Shown here one piece after another: positions 11,928-23,103 of a DNA stretch of 64,000 nucleotides. Every line of letters starts with the position of its first letter. The first letter of the stretch is position 1. The DNA comes from Rhypophila decipiens (Eukaryota; Ascomycota; Sordariomycetes; Sordariales; Naviculisporaceae): contig MU858123.1 in the NCBI GenBank assembly GCA_033297075.1, forward strand, positions 107,465-171,464, given 5' to 3'. The translations under genes and the position numbers were made by a program. The notes under the pieces are model-generated. The model saw nothing but the letters and a program-made list of their open reading frames with translations, was not told where the DNA came from and searched no databases.

Positions 11928-13490
11928 TCAGCGGTACAACAAGGCCACCTTGGGCAGAGATAACAAGAGAGCAACAAAAAGACCGGCAAAGCCGACAAGG
12001 CATGAGAGGAAAACACTGGAAAGCACTGACAGGCACCGACAGGTCTTGTGAACACTAGCCGGGGTGGCGGTATTGGTCGTTTTGTTTCCCGGAGCAGAGG
12101 GTCTGTGAGGAGCGATATCTTCTTCCTCTTCATCCTCGCTGTCTCCTTCCTCGTCGTCGTCCTCGCTGTCTTCTTCCTCGTCGTCTTCACTATCTTCTTT
12201 CTCGTCGTCCTCGCTATCGTCGTCCTCACTATCGTCGTCCTCGCTATCGTCGTCCTCGCTATCGTCTTCCTCCTGGTCCTCGACTTCCACTGGAAACTCG
12301 TGTTCCTCGTCCTTGGGGGGAAGGTGACCTCCGGCAGCCCAGTCGATCTCGGCACAGGTAACCCCCGCATGCCACTCATCCTTGTGGATGAAGCACGTCT
12401 TGTGACCGCAAGAGATGCAAGTGACGATGGGCTGGGCCTGGCCTCCTTCGTGGACCTGTCCGCTGGAGCATCCGGGGGCGGTGCACTAAAGAGAAGTCAG
12501 TCAACAAGCGTTCAAAAGGTCTTGCTAAAGAAAGAAACGACGACGACGTACCCAGACGAAATCGACATCGGCCGACAGGACTGACATCAGACTCTGCTTC
12601 TCAAGACGCTCCTTGAGGTACTGCGGGACAAAGTGCAGGACGGTCTGGAAGTCGAGGAGCTGGGGGCACTCGGGACAGGGGACCTGGTTCCAGGGCAGTC
12701 CCAGGTGGGAGACTAACTGCTGAATCCTGAAGCTGATGCAGGGGTTGCAAAGGCCCTGTGGATGAGCACAAGATTCTGTCAATGGGCGAGGGGGCGGGCT
12801 GTCAAGGTCTGATTGCATCACGCCGCATCTCAGACAGATATTCTTGCCCGCGCTTGGCTCGGGCGTTTGCTCTTGTGGAATAGGATTTGCTGCATCATAG
12901 CTCGACAAAACGTGCCTTTGGACTTCTTCATCGAGTGCTGACTGCACGTGTGGTGGGAGACTGGAGCCCGGCGGAGCATACGTCGGGTATCGATGTTCGG
13001 GGACGGGAGCACTAGGCTGCTGTTCGGCCGGCGTGCCTTGCACCCATTCGCCTGAGCCTTGGCTGCTACCGGCGTCCGGAAGGGTGGGGATATCCAGCAA
13101 CTGATCCGGCTCGAGCTCTTCGATCAACTCGCGGCCCCGATCCACCAGGTCCATACGACGGCTAGCCAGAGTCCATTCATCATTGTCCGCCGCGTCGTCC
13201 TCTGGGCCAAGTTCCGGAGCTCCGACCGGGCGCAAGAGATCCTCCTCGAGACGCTGAATCTCCGACTCCAAAGTGCCCAATGACAGCGAGACGTCGTCTG
13301 CTCGAGTACCAGGTCCATCTTCCTTCTCACTAGCTGCCTCGCCGTCCGACTCGGAGTCGATCAGGGAATATGAGCCCACCGATTGGGCATCAGAACCGGC
13401 TCCAGAGACCGTAGTCCACTTATCCCAGTCTGAATTCTCTTCAGAATCTGAGTCGAATCTGAGCGTCGTAGAAGCAGTGTTAGACGCCAT
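11928..13490 (-). CDS. Tail-anchored RING1-BRcat (IBR) protein lacking a visible Rcat
   Basis: Two exons (13490-12552 and 12485-11928, 66-nt intron) encode 498 aa. The N-terminal 210 residues are acidic and disordered. A RING-type C3HC4-like finger follows near residues 215-300 (C-x2-C, then CAHPQGLCNPC, then CPEC). Exon 2 opens with an in-between-RING (BRcat/IBR) finger, including CISCGHKTCFIH. After that come about eight D-S-E-D-D repeats and a C-terminal hydrophobic segment (LSSVFLSCLVGFAGLFVALL) that should anchor the protein in a membrane. RBR ubiquitin ligases transfer ubiquitin through a catalytic Cys in a third finger (Rcat); no such finger is seen. It is either a non-catalytic adaptor or a short family of IBR proteins known in fungi. 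Confidence 0.8.
12155..12280 (-). repeat. Acidic DSEDD-coding tandem repeat
   Basis: Imperfect 12-15-bp units (GTCGTCCTCGCTATC on the + strand) encode repeated Asp-Ser-Glu-Asp-Asp between the BRcat finger and the membrane anchor. They could be casein-kinase-2 type phosphorylation sites. Confidence 0.7.
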
Positions 13491-14341
13491 GGTTGGTTCT
13501 CGCAGCTGATGTGCGAAGGCGGGTGCGGAATGGGAAACAGAATGAGAGGAAGAATTTTGGGAGGGAAAGTGGGATGAAAAGGGATCAAACAGTTTTTCCA
13601 GTCAAGAGCTTTACTCAGCGGATGCTGGACTCGCAGAAGCTTCAGAAAGAGGCAGAAATAGCCGGATTCGGCCGAGGTTGAGATACTAGGTTTGAGAGGA
13701 GAAAAGTTAACTTTAAAAGAGTGCAGTGGAAAACTCAATCAGCAATGCCTCAGTTCCATCTTTGCAACAAATGCTATCTCTAGATCCCACGGTGAAGCCT
13801 TTTACAACAGAACGTGAACAGATTATTCACCAAATTTTCATGGCCCTAGTTATAGCAGTAGACGTTACAGAAGTGAGGGTATATCCAGTTGAAAACAGTA
13901 ACAGCCATTGAACGCCAAAGTCGGCTGTCCAATCCGCTGATCCAGCGTCAACGCTCATGCCGCACCAATAGCATGTGACCGAGAGACTTTCAGACTGTGG
14001 GTCTCAGGAAGGAGTGCAGCGGATAGGTACGGGACTTTCGTGAGATCTTACGTGCAGGTGTGGCACAGTGATGAGATCTACGATTGACCTCGGACATGAA
14101 CGGGGCAGAGCTTTATGTAAACAACGGCTGTAGACAGCGCGATGAAACCTGAGATACAGAAATTAAATGTTGAATGACAAAGACTCTAGAGTCCATGACC
14201 AAAGGAAAATTAGTACTGCTGCTATACATGTTGAAAAGCATCGAGCCAGGAAAAACATTGACGTATATGTCAGGCAGGTAACGAGATAAATCGGCGAAGC
14301 CACTTTTCTCAACCGGTAACCGCGGCTGGAACATCGAAACT
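13491..14341. other. Intergenic region, no gene seen
   Basis: This holds the promoter and leader of the RING-BRcat gene (minus) and the 3' flank of the P450 gene (minus). Nothing else is recognised. Confidence 0.55.
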
Positions 14342-16342
14342 TTAACTCTGCCGCCTCGTGATCCTCACCCAAAAATCGTTGGCAGTGAAGAGACCCGCTT
14401 CGAACATGGTAAATGGCGTCAAGGGATCAGCAATCGTAAAGTCGTAACGCCTCACGAGCTGGACAAGTGGATATTAGCAAAGTGAAAACGTCATCGTAGC
14501 GATGCAAGCAACGGGGCCCTTGGCTTAAAAGTGCAAGCACATGCCTGGAACAGTGATGCGAGGAAAATCTGCAACGTAAGCATCACTCACCTCCACAAGA
14601 ACCTTATTGATCTCAACCAGAGCCAAGGACTTTCCAAGACAAGAATATTTCCCATGAGAGAAGCATGCGTCGACAGAGTTGAGCATGTCTCGGAGCCGCC
14701 CGCCGGAACCGCCGAGCTTCTCATCCTCGGCAGCCGCCTCAATCCAGCGCTCTGGCCGCCACACGTCGGCATCGACGCCAAAGACTTCCTTGTTCCGCAT
14801 GATGTAGAGCAAGTTGACGCCGACCATGGTTCCCTCTGGTATAAAGTAGCCGTGCAGTGTGACGCCTCCTTTCGGCACGAGCTTCCAGTTACGGTTCGCG
14901 ATGGGAGGATACATGCGCATGGTCTCGCGGATGACTGCCTGTAGATACGGAAGCGCGTTTGCTTCATTGTTGTTTACCGGCGAGCTGATCTTTCCGGCGG
15001 CGATCTGGGCGTCGATCTCTTGACGGAGGGAGCTGAAGGCAGTGGGGTTGGTCAAGAGATAGAGTACCGACATGCGAATGGCCATGGCGCTTGAGTCGGT
15101 GCCAGCAATACTGTCGCGAGAAAGTGAGTAAATTGATTTGTCTCAAAGACTAATCACTGAATGACCCACATCTTGACAAAGGCCTCTGCAAGAACCTCAT
15201 CTCGAGTGAGCCCGTTTCGAAGTTCTGAAGCCAGCATGTCATGACCATGTTCGGCGTCTGGCTTCAAGCGGTTATCGATGATGCTGGTCATCAATCTAGA
15301 AACAGAATTGAGAACGTTAGTCATCTAAAAACACTCGTGAATGTTCCTGTAATTTGCCTACCCCATTAGTGCGCCAAATCCGAAACCGTCCTTTGAGCTC
15401 GGTGCCAGTTTGTAGAATGGCCACATCTTGAGCAGCTGTTGGACTAGCGGGAATTCGTAGAGAAAAAACGTCTTTGGGAGTACGTGGTCGTTGATCTCGA
15501 TGTAGTTGTGCATGTCCTTGTCATTGGCAAGAAATCCAAGTGCTTGTCCGAATCCAAGCTCGGTGATGACATCGATAGCGAGGTACATGAGTTTGTGGGC
15601 AAGCTCCATTGGCCGGTAGTCAGTTGGTGTCGAGATGTATTTGCTTTCGATGAGATTGATAAAACTGTTGATATGTTTGTTTGTGCCGTCTTCAAATCCG
15701 ACACCCTCTTTGCCTGCGTACTGTTCAGAATGGAAAAGGGTACAAGTCAGTCATCATAACTATTAGGAAGTGTTCAAGCCTCTTACGCCTGCTGCGAGCT
15801 TGGCTCTCCTGATTTTATGGTCTTCCTCATTCGACAGAGATACCACGTTATCTGTCTCGGTGAAGCGGGTCCCTTCATACCACTTTGGCTTATAGAACGG
15901 GGAACGGGGAGCCGTGATCATGCGAAAGGTGCTGATATCGCCGTAGAGAACCTCGTTTGGACCAACGCGAAAAAGTGGCCCTGCGATATGGACGAGTGTT
16001 AGCCAGATGAACAGGTTATCTGCAGTGATACTCTAGAAAACTTGGGCCGGTACCATATTTGTCTCCTAATTCTCTGAGGTGGATTGACTGCTTGCCAGTA
16101 GCGGCCATACGAGCCATGGGGAACTTGGAGATGGCCATGGAAAAGGGGCCGGGGATATGTTTTAGACGGTACCATGATCGAATCTCTTCGAACAGAAGAA
16201 TGACAAGTGAAAAAGCAACCACTGAGATGGTTAATGGCGACGTGATGAACTGTCCGATGAGTGACATGGCGTTGTAAGCCGAGTTTGCGACGGAGAAGGC
16301 CATTGCTTCTGCTATGAGTGCCCAGAGCCGATTCAGAGACAA
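14342..16342 (-). CDS. Cytochrome P450 monooxygenase
   Basis: Six exons: 16342-16054, 15980-15787, 15720-15362, 15295-15170, 15110-14591 and 14458-14342. They encode 534 aa, and all splice phases agree. A membrane anchor lies near residues 40-52, followed by the HIPGP proline hinge. The I-helix AGTDSS (325-330), ExxR (E385-R388), PERW (442-445) and the heme-binding loop FSHGKYSCLG (473-482, Cys480 as axial ligand) are all intact, so the enzyme looks functional. The last intron (132 nt) was placed because the frame otherwise ends right after the K-helix/L-helix region; the final exon restores the usual beta-strand tail. It is a fungal microsomal P450 of unknown substrate (secondary metabolism or detoxification). 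No biosynthetic partner lies next to it. Confidence 0.9.
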
Positions 16343-17706
16343 ACAGAAGTCACCTGGGCAACATGGTCGAGTCTTCCTCAGACATCAGGGGTATTTAGAC
16401 TGTCATCTTGAAGGTTCACTGATATGAACTCAACGAATGTTTCGGTCCGGGGAGTTGGTAAAACACCGCCAGTATCTGGGGGACGAATGATACCTTGATT
16501 TCATGTTGCGACTTGCATGGGTGGCAGATTGGGTCATGTAGTGACCGTGGAGCACGACACCCAACAGGAAGAAGATGGCCAATCAGGAGTACGGCAGTTC
16601 GAGACACCATGCCAATTCGGACTTGGGGATTGCGATTTTGGCAAAGTCGTGACTGATAAGAACGGCTTGATTCGACCCCGGAGCCAGCCATCCTGGGGGT
16701 CATACTCCACTACGTTACGGGACGGGCCGTAAAAACGGGAGAGTCCTCCCGGAAGAAGTCCCCGAGGACCAAGTACCGTTTCCCTTGACTTCAGGGGTTT
16801 TTGGCGATGAAGTGACACTGGTCTCAAGTACCTTGACCCCCAGCTGAGGCTTTTACAGTGTAGTCTTCCCCCACCGACCTGGCACCTGGCGGCGTCTTGG
16901 ATGTCGACTCTACCAAATACCGGCCTTTGATAAAAAGAAGAGATGATTCTGTTCAACGAATTCTTTCCATTTGGGGACCCGACTAGCAGACGGGGGGAAA
17001 GAGTGTGTATATCGCGGACCTCATCATATATCGCCAAACGTTACACGAGTTCAATTGCCGCCCGGGACGCGCGAGTTCGAATCGAGCCTGAACCTTGCAT
17101 ACGATGCTGACGGGAGGATCTTGGTGCATGAGAAGGATTATGTACAGCTCAGATCGGTGGTCCATCGTCAAAGGTGCAAGCCTGGATTCCGACAAGGAAG
17201 GTATGAAGCAACATCACGTGGAAGGCCCGTCGTGCCTGCCAAAGTTGTTGATGATGGCACGACTGGATGCTGGGCTTCCAGATTGTTGGGGACGGGGTTG
17301 ACCATGCCACTGTGGACCTTTTCTTCGAGATGGGTCCCCACCGATCATCGCGTGGCAATCTAGACCAAGGACACTAACATACGACTGTTACTCTCGGGTG
17401 GAATATAGTTAGCACGTAAGTACTGCGTTAGTGTAGTGCTTCAATCTGATAAGAATGGCGGGGTTGAGATAAGGTGCTGGGCGACAGAAAGCGGCAGGCG
17501 GTGGGGCACGTTTTTATTTTTCCCCATCCGAGACCGGGACTCACCGCAACAACTTTTTTATTCTGCCCACCATCTGACTCTGACATCACATTGAACTCTC
17601 TTCATCGCAAATTTTCATTCCCCGCGTCTGCAATCATTTCAGGCCTTCGTTTCTGATCAATTGATATCCACTTGACCAGCAAAACACAAACCCGAAATCT
17701 GCAAAC
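16343..17706. other. Divergent intergenic region between P450 and ARG1
   Basis: This is a shared upstream region with no conserved ORF. The 100 bases before ARG1 are CT/CA-rich, a typical strong-promoter leader for a housekeeping gene. Confidence 0.55.
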
Positions 17707-19411
17707 ATGTCCAAGGGTCGCGTCTGTCTGTGAGTTATGCCTGACCGTGAAGCTTGCCAGTGGCGCCACCAAAACTGACTCATCTTGGCAGTGCCTACTC
17801 TGGAGGTATGATGAATCCTAAACTTATCCTCCCGACGGAAGCCACCAGGCATGACCCGAGGCGCAGCTGCATAAGTGAATGGACCAGGGTGATCCATACA
17901 GTCACTCGGCTGGGCGGGCGAGGTCAACGCGGCGCTGGTCAAGAAGTCCACGAGCGCAGACTTCATGATCTCTCAGACATGGAAGTCGTCATCATCAGCA
18001 CCTCATATACTAACGCGCCTTGCGAATCACAGGCCTAGACACCAGCACAATCCTCAAATGGCTCATCAATGAGGGATACACCGTCGTTGCCTTTCTGGCC
18101 GACGTAGGACAGGAGGAGGATTTTGCTGAGGTTGAGAAGAAGGCCCTCGCACTGGGCGCTGAGAAGATGGTGATCGAGAACCTCCAGAAGGAGTTCGTTG
18201 ACCAGATTGTCTTCCGCGCCATTCAGTGCAATGCCATCTACGAGGACCGTTATCTTCTCGGTACCTCTCTCGCTCGTCCTGTCATTGCTCGTGCCCAGGT
18301 CCGCGTTGCCGAGCAACACAACTGCGAGTATGTCAGCCACGGCTGCACTGGCAAGGGCAATGACCAGGTCCGTTTCGAGCTTGCATTCAAGGCCTGCAAC
18401 CCCAACCTGAAGGTCATCGCCCCATGGCGCATGCCCGAGTTCATTGAGCGCTTCCAGGGTCGTCAGGATCTGCTCAAGTACGCGGCCGAGAACAACATCC
18501 CCGTCTCATCTTCCCCCAAGGCCCCCTGGTCCATGGACGACAACATTGTTCACTGCAGCTACGAGGCCGGTGTTCTCGAGGACCCCAACCATACTCCTCC
18601 AAAGGAGCTGTGGACTCGCACTGTTGACCCTCAGGATGCCCCTGATAAGCCCTACGAGTTCACTATTCACTTTGAGAAGGGTATCCCGGTCAAGGTTGTC
18701 ACCCCAGACACCACTGTTACCGAGTCTGTCGAGCTCTTCAAGCTCCTGAACAAGATTGGCCATGACCACGGTGTTGGACGCATCGACATTGTTGAGAACC
18801 GATTCAGTAAGTGATTATCCTGACCATGTTTTGTTTGGAAAAGTGCTAACCCTGGAACTCATAGTTGGCCTCAAGAGCCGTGGCTGCTACGATACCCCTG
18901 GTCTCACTATTGCCCGTCTTGCTCACTTGGTATGTGTGGTTCCACAATTTCAGTTTGGAATGGTATGCTGACTCTATCCAGGACCTCGAGGGTCTGGTTA
19001 TGGACTCCAAAGTCCGTGAGCTCCGTGACCAGTTCGTTACCCTGACCTGGTCTCGCCAACGTGAGTGAATCTGAAAACTCGATTGGACTTTGCAGCCATT
19101 CTAACAGCCCTTTCTCAGTCTACAACGGCATGTATTTCAGCCCCGAGCGCGAGTTTGTTGAGAACTCCATCATCTTCTCACAGAAGAACGTGACTGGTGA
19201 GGTCCGCATGCTCGTTTACAAGGGCGCTGCCTATGTGCTCGGCCGCTCCAGCGATGCCAGCAACCTCTACTCCGAGGCCGATGCCTCCATGGACAGCTTG
19301 GAGGGTTTCTCCCCAATGGACACCACAGGTTTCATTGAGATTAATGCCATTCGTCTCAAGAAGTATGGTCTCCAGAAGATCAAGGATGGCGAGCCGCTCA
19401 GCCGCTCTTAA
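17707..19411 (+). CDS. ARG1: Argininosuccinate synthase
   Basis: Six exons: 17707-17729, 17792-17805, 18033-18806, 18865-18929, 18982-19060 and 19119-19411. They encode 415 aa, the normal length. The enzyme joins citrulline and aspartate with ATP to make argininosuccinate, the penultimate step of arginine synthesis, in the cytosol. The spliced N-terminus reads MSKGRVCLAYSGGLDTS, the ATP pyrophosphatase P-loop (SGGLDTS, 11-17). Other conserved blocks include YVSHGCTGKGNDQVRFE, APWR and SRGCYDTPG. Exon 2 is only 14 nt, and the P-loop codons are divided by the 227-nt intron 2. Frame and family conservation make the join certain. Neighbouring genes are unrelated. Confidence 0.96.
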
Positions 19412-19888
19412 ACGCTACGGACGCTGCTACAAGGTGTCTGAGAAATGCACGATAGCATGTGCAAAATTGGGTCATGATAGGGTGGATACTACAATACCAA
19501 GGGTATTTTTGTACTTGACGGGCTCTATTGGGGCTGGATATAGGCGTTGGTAGAGAAAACAATCTCTCTGATTTCTGGGACCCTCAGGTGGACGTGTAAG
19601 CTGGGCGCGACTGCTTGCATCAAAGATGTGTATGCCGACTGACGCGGTGTAACATTTAATGGATGGTCATTGGACCTCCAATTGGCCTGGCCTGGTTATT
19701 CTGTGGGACCCAACGCAGCTCACTGTCGTATGATTCGCCGTGAAACCCTCGTGCTTCCCCTCACTCAGCTCTTCGAGTCTTCGACCCTCGATTCTTCGCT
19801 TCAACTGTTCTCAGCGACCCGGTCGATTTTCGCCACCACCCCCAAACAAGAGTACGGAGGCAGGCGACGAAAAGGACGAGCTTCAAGA

Positions 19889-22606
19889 ATGGATGCCTAT
19901 CAGTCAGACATCGATACCACGACTACGGCTGGGCGAATCAAGGAGGAGACACAAATTGGAGTCCAGGGAAAAGTACAGGATAGTGCTGATAAAGCAAAGG
20001 TGCTTCTTGGGCTCCTCGAGGCGACTGTTGGCCAGACGAATGTCCCTTTCCAATTTCATTCCGACAAAGATGGAACAGACGACGACTACGACGACGACGA
20101 TGAAGTCGATTACATGGAAGATGATGGAACTTTTGCTGTTACTGAGGCGGACCAGGGGCTGGCGGAGCTGGATTCGATCGGACCTGTCACGGATGGCATC
20201 GCCGACGACGATTCGATCATATATATGCGGTTCCACGGGATTACCGAAAGCACACCGTGTAGTCCAGAAGATGCTCCCAGTCCTTCAGCTAGCTCCTCCA
20301 CGCCTATACCGGGTAGACTTGGCAACGACATCGATTTCACAGCCCACGTAGCGGCAGGGCTGCAAAGGTCCGGGCTCGACCCTAATATCGTGATTAAGGA
20401 TCCTACCTTTCGCAGACAAGATTCTCCGCCGACGGGGTATCAACTGCCCTCTGTCGTGACTACCGAGTCTGACCTTGCTGATAAGGATATTGATGCGCGG
20501 CGCTGGCGTGGACCCCTGAAGGTCGGTGGAAGTGGTGATCCTCCTCCTGATTCTCCTCCTGATTCTCAGGTACCAGGTCACCCAGGTGAACATCACCACA
20601 ACACCGAAACTGTGTTTGCCTACCCTCCGAAAGATACCAGGGACCGACTTCAGCAGGTCTATCCAGTTCCGAGCTCAGACCCCAGTCGTTTTGATTCGAG
20701 GCGGGATGAAGGTCCTCACAAGACACCTGATCCAGGTCGCGGCATAGCAGCTGCCGTGGTCGGCGCAGCTGTAGGGGTTCATCTACCGGTAGACGTGAAG
20801 GGAAAGAACGGCAAGAAAGAGAGACGTCGGCGCGGAGGGATGGGGATTGTATGGCAATCGGGAAGCACCTCAAGCAACGACAATATACTTAGGACTTCAC
20901 CGACGGCCCGCGACAACCGACCTGTGGGAGCTGCTGGTCCGCATACAGAAACATCCAAACCGCTTCGAAAGCCAGGCTTTCTAGGGCGGGTGAGGGCAGG
21001 TGCTTTGGACATTGCTCGTCGCGCTGTTCAATACCTCGAGACTGAGGACTCATATGTGGAAGATGAGCTCGCAGACGATCTCGCCTATGGGGAGAACATG
21101 AAATCTGAGAGGGCGCCGGTTGCTCGCTCTCGAGACCTGCCGGCACAGCCATCACCAGCACACGCGGGCCCACAGTTTCCATCTTTTATAGTCCTTCCTC
21201 CAGGCAATCTACCACCGCCTCAGGCAAAGCCAGCTCGGGCAATTCGACCAAGCCAGCCGAGGCTCCCCGGTGAGTTTGAGACCCTGCTACGAACCAAGAT
21301 CTTCAAGCCAACGGTCCAACTCACGACTGCTTTTCCCGAGCCACCTTGGGGCACAAGACTAGATCCAAGTCTTATGTCTTTATTCCCCAAGCCACCCGGT
21401 GCCACTCTCGTATCTCGGACCCTGACACCCCTCGGCCAGTTCGTGGCTGATCGAGATCGCACCGTCCGGGAGACACTCAAAGACGTCGAGTTGGGTCTAG
21501 GAGCTTCTTATGGTGGATTCGGCGTCGATTTCAGTACAAAGGGCGTCCTTGGGCTTTTGAAGCCCGTCCAATGGATCAATACATGGCGAAGTCTGCCCCG
21601 GGAGGTTCACGTCAATTCACATCTTCTCGAGTCCCGACGTGGAAGACCAAATACTACGGCTACTCCACACACCTCGTCGGAGAAGCCAGATGAGTTGGAA
21701 CGGCAAAGTCCATCATTCTCCGAGTCAGCTGGCCCGGATAGTCTCCACACCGACGCCAGGACTAACATCGTCAGCGCCGAAGACGTCCAGCATCGCCTCC
21801 TCCACCAAATTGACCATGAGCTCATGAGCTCCCTGAAATATCAATTTGGCGAGAGCCAGTACATCACCGTTATCACATTCAGCGAAGCTTCGAGAGGCGA
21901 TCGAGTCGATTCTGGAGCTATAGCTTTGTTCCGGGCCTCGAGTTTCGTTCCTGGTCGTAACGGGGTCCAGGCTACGAAGTTGGACCTGGAGGCCCGGTTC
22001 CATGATGTGCCGGGGGCCATATGTCGCATGTTGGCTACTGAGGGAGATCCGAATCGCTTCGAGTTGAGACGGAATGGAAAGAAGTTGAGTGTCAAGGCTA
22101 GAGGGACTGTGGCGCCTTTACGGCCTGGGGTTGTGAGTGTTGTTGGTGGTGAGGGTGCCAAGAAGAGAGGTGGTCAAGAGTCAAGACTTGAAGGCAGTGA
22201 ATGGGCGGGTATTGGGAGTGGTTGGAGGAAAGCGTTGCATATCTTGCTTGATCACCCCGATAATCAAGATCGAGGCGGCGAGAATAATGCCGCAGAGGAG
22301 GAAGATTGTCCCCGGGAAGGTCTTGTTGCCACAATTCCGCAGATGTTGGCGCTTCTTCATTTTAGGTATCGCACGGTGGACTGTGTACCGTCGTCGCAGG
22401 TGTTTGCCTTTTCTTCGCCGTTGGAGTGTAATAAACTCGGAGAAAGTGGCCCTACGGGAGGTTCGGGAGGTACCTGGTATGTGCGGAGGGGACTCAAGTT
22501 GTTTGGTCCCCCGATTGGGGCAACTCATGTGGGAAGCACCGGGACAGTGGCTGTATTATTCTCTCGGGAGTCGAGGTGGGTGAGGGAGCAGTTATTCTGG
22601 GCTTAG
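19889..22606 (+). CDS. Large hypothetical protein, disordered N-terminus
   Basis: I do not recognise this gene. It is an intronless frame of 905 aa if it starts at the ATG at 19889, which sits in a good context (CAAGAATGG) after a pyrimidine-rich leader. An in-frame ATG at 19730 would add 53 residues. The N-terminal 450 residues are low-complexity, with a strongly acidic run (DDDYDDDDEVDYMEDD) and Pro/Ser-rich parts plus a basic KGKNGKKERRRR patch (possible nuclear signal). The C-terminal half (from about 21240) is more ordered, with regular hydrophobic spacing (for example QYITVITFSEASRGDRVDSG and GLVATIPQMLALLHFRYR). No signal peptide, clear membrane segment or catalytic motif is visible. 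Confidence 0.7.
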   Translation: MDAYQSDIDTTTTAGRIKEETQIGVQGKVQDSADKAKVLLGLLEATVGQTNVPFQFHSDKDGTDDDYDDDDEVDYMEDDGTFAVTEADQGLAELDSIGPVTDGIADDDSIIYMRFHGITESTPCSPEDAPSPSASSSTPIPGRLGNDIDFTAHVAAGLQRSGLDPNIVIKDPTFRRQDSPPTGYQLPSVVTTESDLADKDIDARRWRGPLKVGGSGDPPPDSPPDSQVPGHPGEHHHNTETVFAYPPKDTRDRLQQVYPVPSSDPSRFDSRRDEGPHKTPDPGRGIAAAVVGAAVGVHLPVDVKGKNGKKERRRRGGMGIVWQSGSTSSNDNILRTSPTARDNRPVGAAGPHTETSKPLRKPGFLGRVRAGALDIARRAVQYLETEDSYVEDELADDLAYGENMKSERAPVARSRDLPAQPSPAHAGPQFPSFIVLPPGNLPPPQAKPARAIRPSQPRLPGEFETLLRTKIFKPTVQLTTAFPEPPWGTRLDPSLMSLFPKPPGATLVSRTLTPLGQFVADRDRTVRETLKDVELGLGASYGGFGVDFSTKGVLGLLKPVQWINTWRSLPREVHVNSHLLESRRGRPNTTATPHTSSEKPDELERQSPSFSESAGPDSLHTDARTNIVSAEDVQHRLLHQIDHELMSSLKYQFGESQYITVITFSEASRGDRVDSGAIALFRASSFVPGRNGVQATKLDLEARFHDVPGAICRMLATEGDPNRFELRRNGKKLSVKARGTVAPLRPGVVSVVGGEGAKKRGGQESRLEGSEWAGIGSGWRKALHILLDHPDNQDRGGENNAAEEEDCPREGLVATIPQMLALLHFRYRTVDCVPSSQVFAFSSPLECNKLGESGPTGGSGGTWYVRRGLKLFGPPIGATHVGSTGTVAVLFSRESRWVREQLFWA

Positions 22607-23103
22607 GCCGGTGTAGACCTATCTCTGGCAGCGGCAGGCAAGAGTATGAGCCGACTGCATCCCGACACTGAACCGACAGTCAGCCGGAACTAACTGCAAC
22701 TTCGCTTCGCATTAGAGACTACCGACACGGGATCGTTCGTGCAGTTTATTGACAGACTAATGTAGAGTTTGGTGCTGCGCGCAGCTTTGCCATTGGATAC
22801 AAGACCCTCCAAGCCCTTAGCCGCCTTCTCGTCAGCGATAATGTGATGCATTACTCCATACCCAGTGGAATTCTCTGTACGTACGTAATGCTTGGTTCTT
22901 TGACCAGATCCTGGTCAACGGGATTCCCAATCTTGTACTAGGCAGGTATGGCAACAATTCTCGCATTGTTAGCATATATTCGCAAGCCCCCCAGCAGTAC
23001 TCTTAAGTCAGGGCAACTGCCGCTTCTCGAGTTCCAACAGATCAAAATCACCATCTTGAATTAATCTGCAATTCCATTATTTGCGCCGAGACCCAGAGGA
23101 ACA
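22607..23103. other. Intergenic region, no gene seen
   Basis: About 500 bases separate two same-strand genes. Nothing is recognised. Confidence 0.5.

Noticed and set aside
14342..16342. P450 as a member of the isocyanide synthase cluster
   Set aside because: It lies 28 kb away, with housekeeping and unrelated genes (ARG1, zinc finger, Egh16-like) in between.
17060..17090. tRNA-like T-loop GTTCGAATC
   Set aside because: The flanking bases do not form a T stem, and no D arm, anticodon arm or acceptor stem can be drawn upstream.
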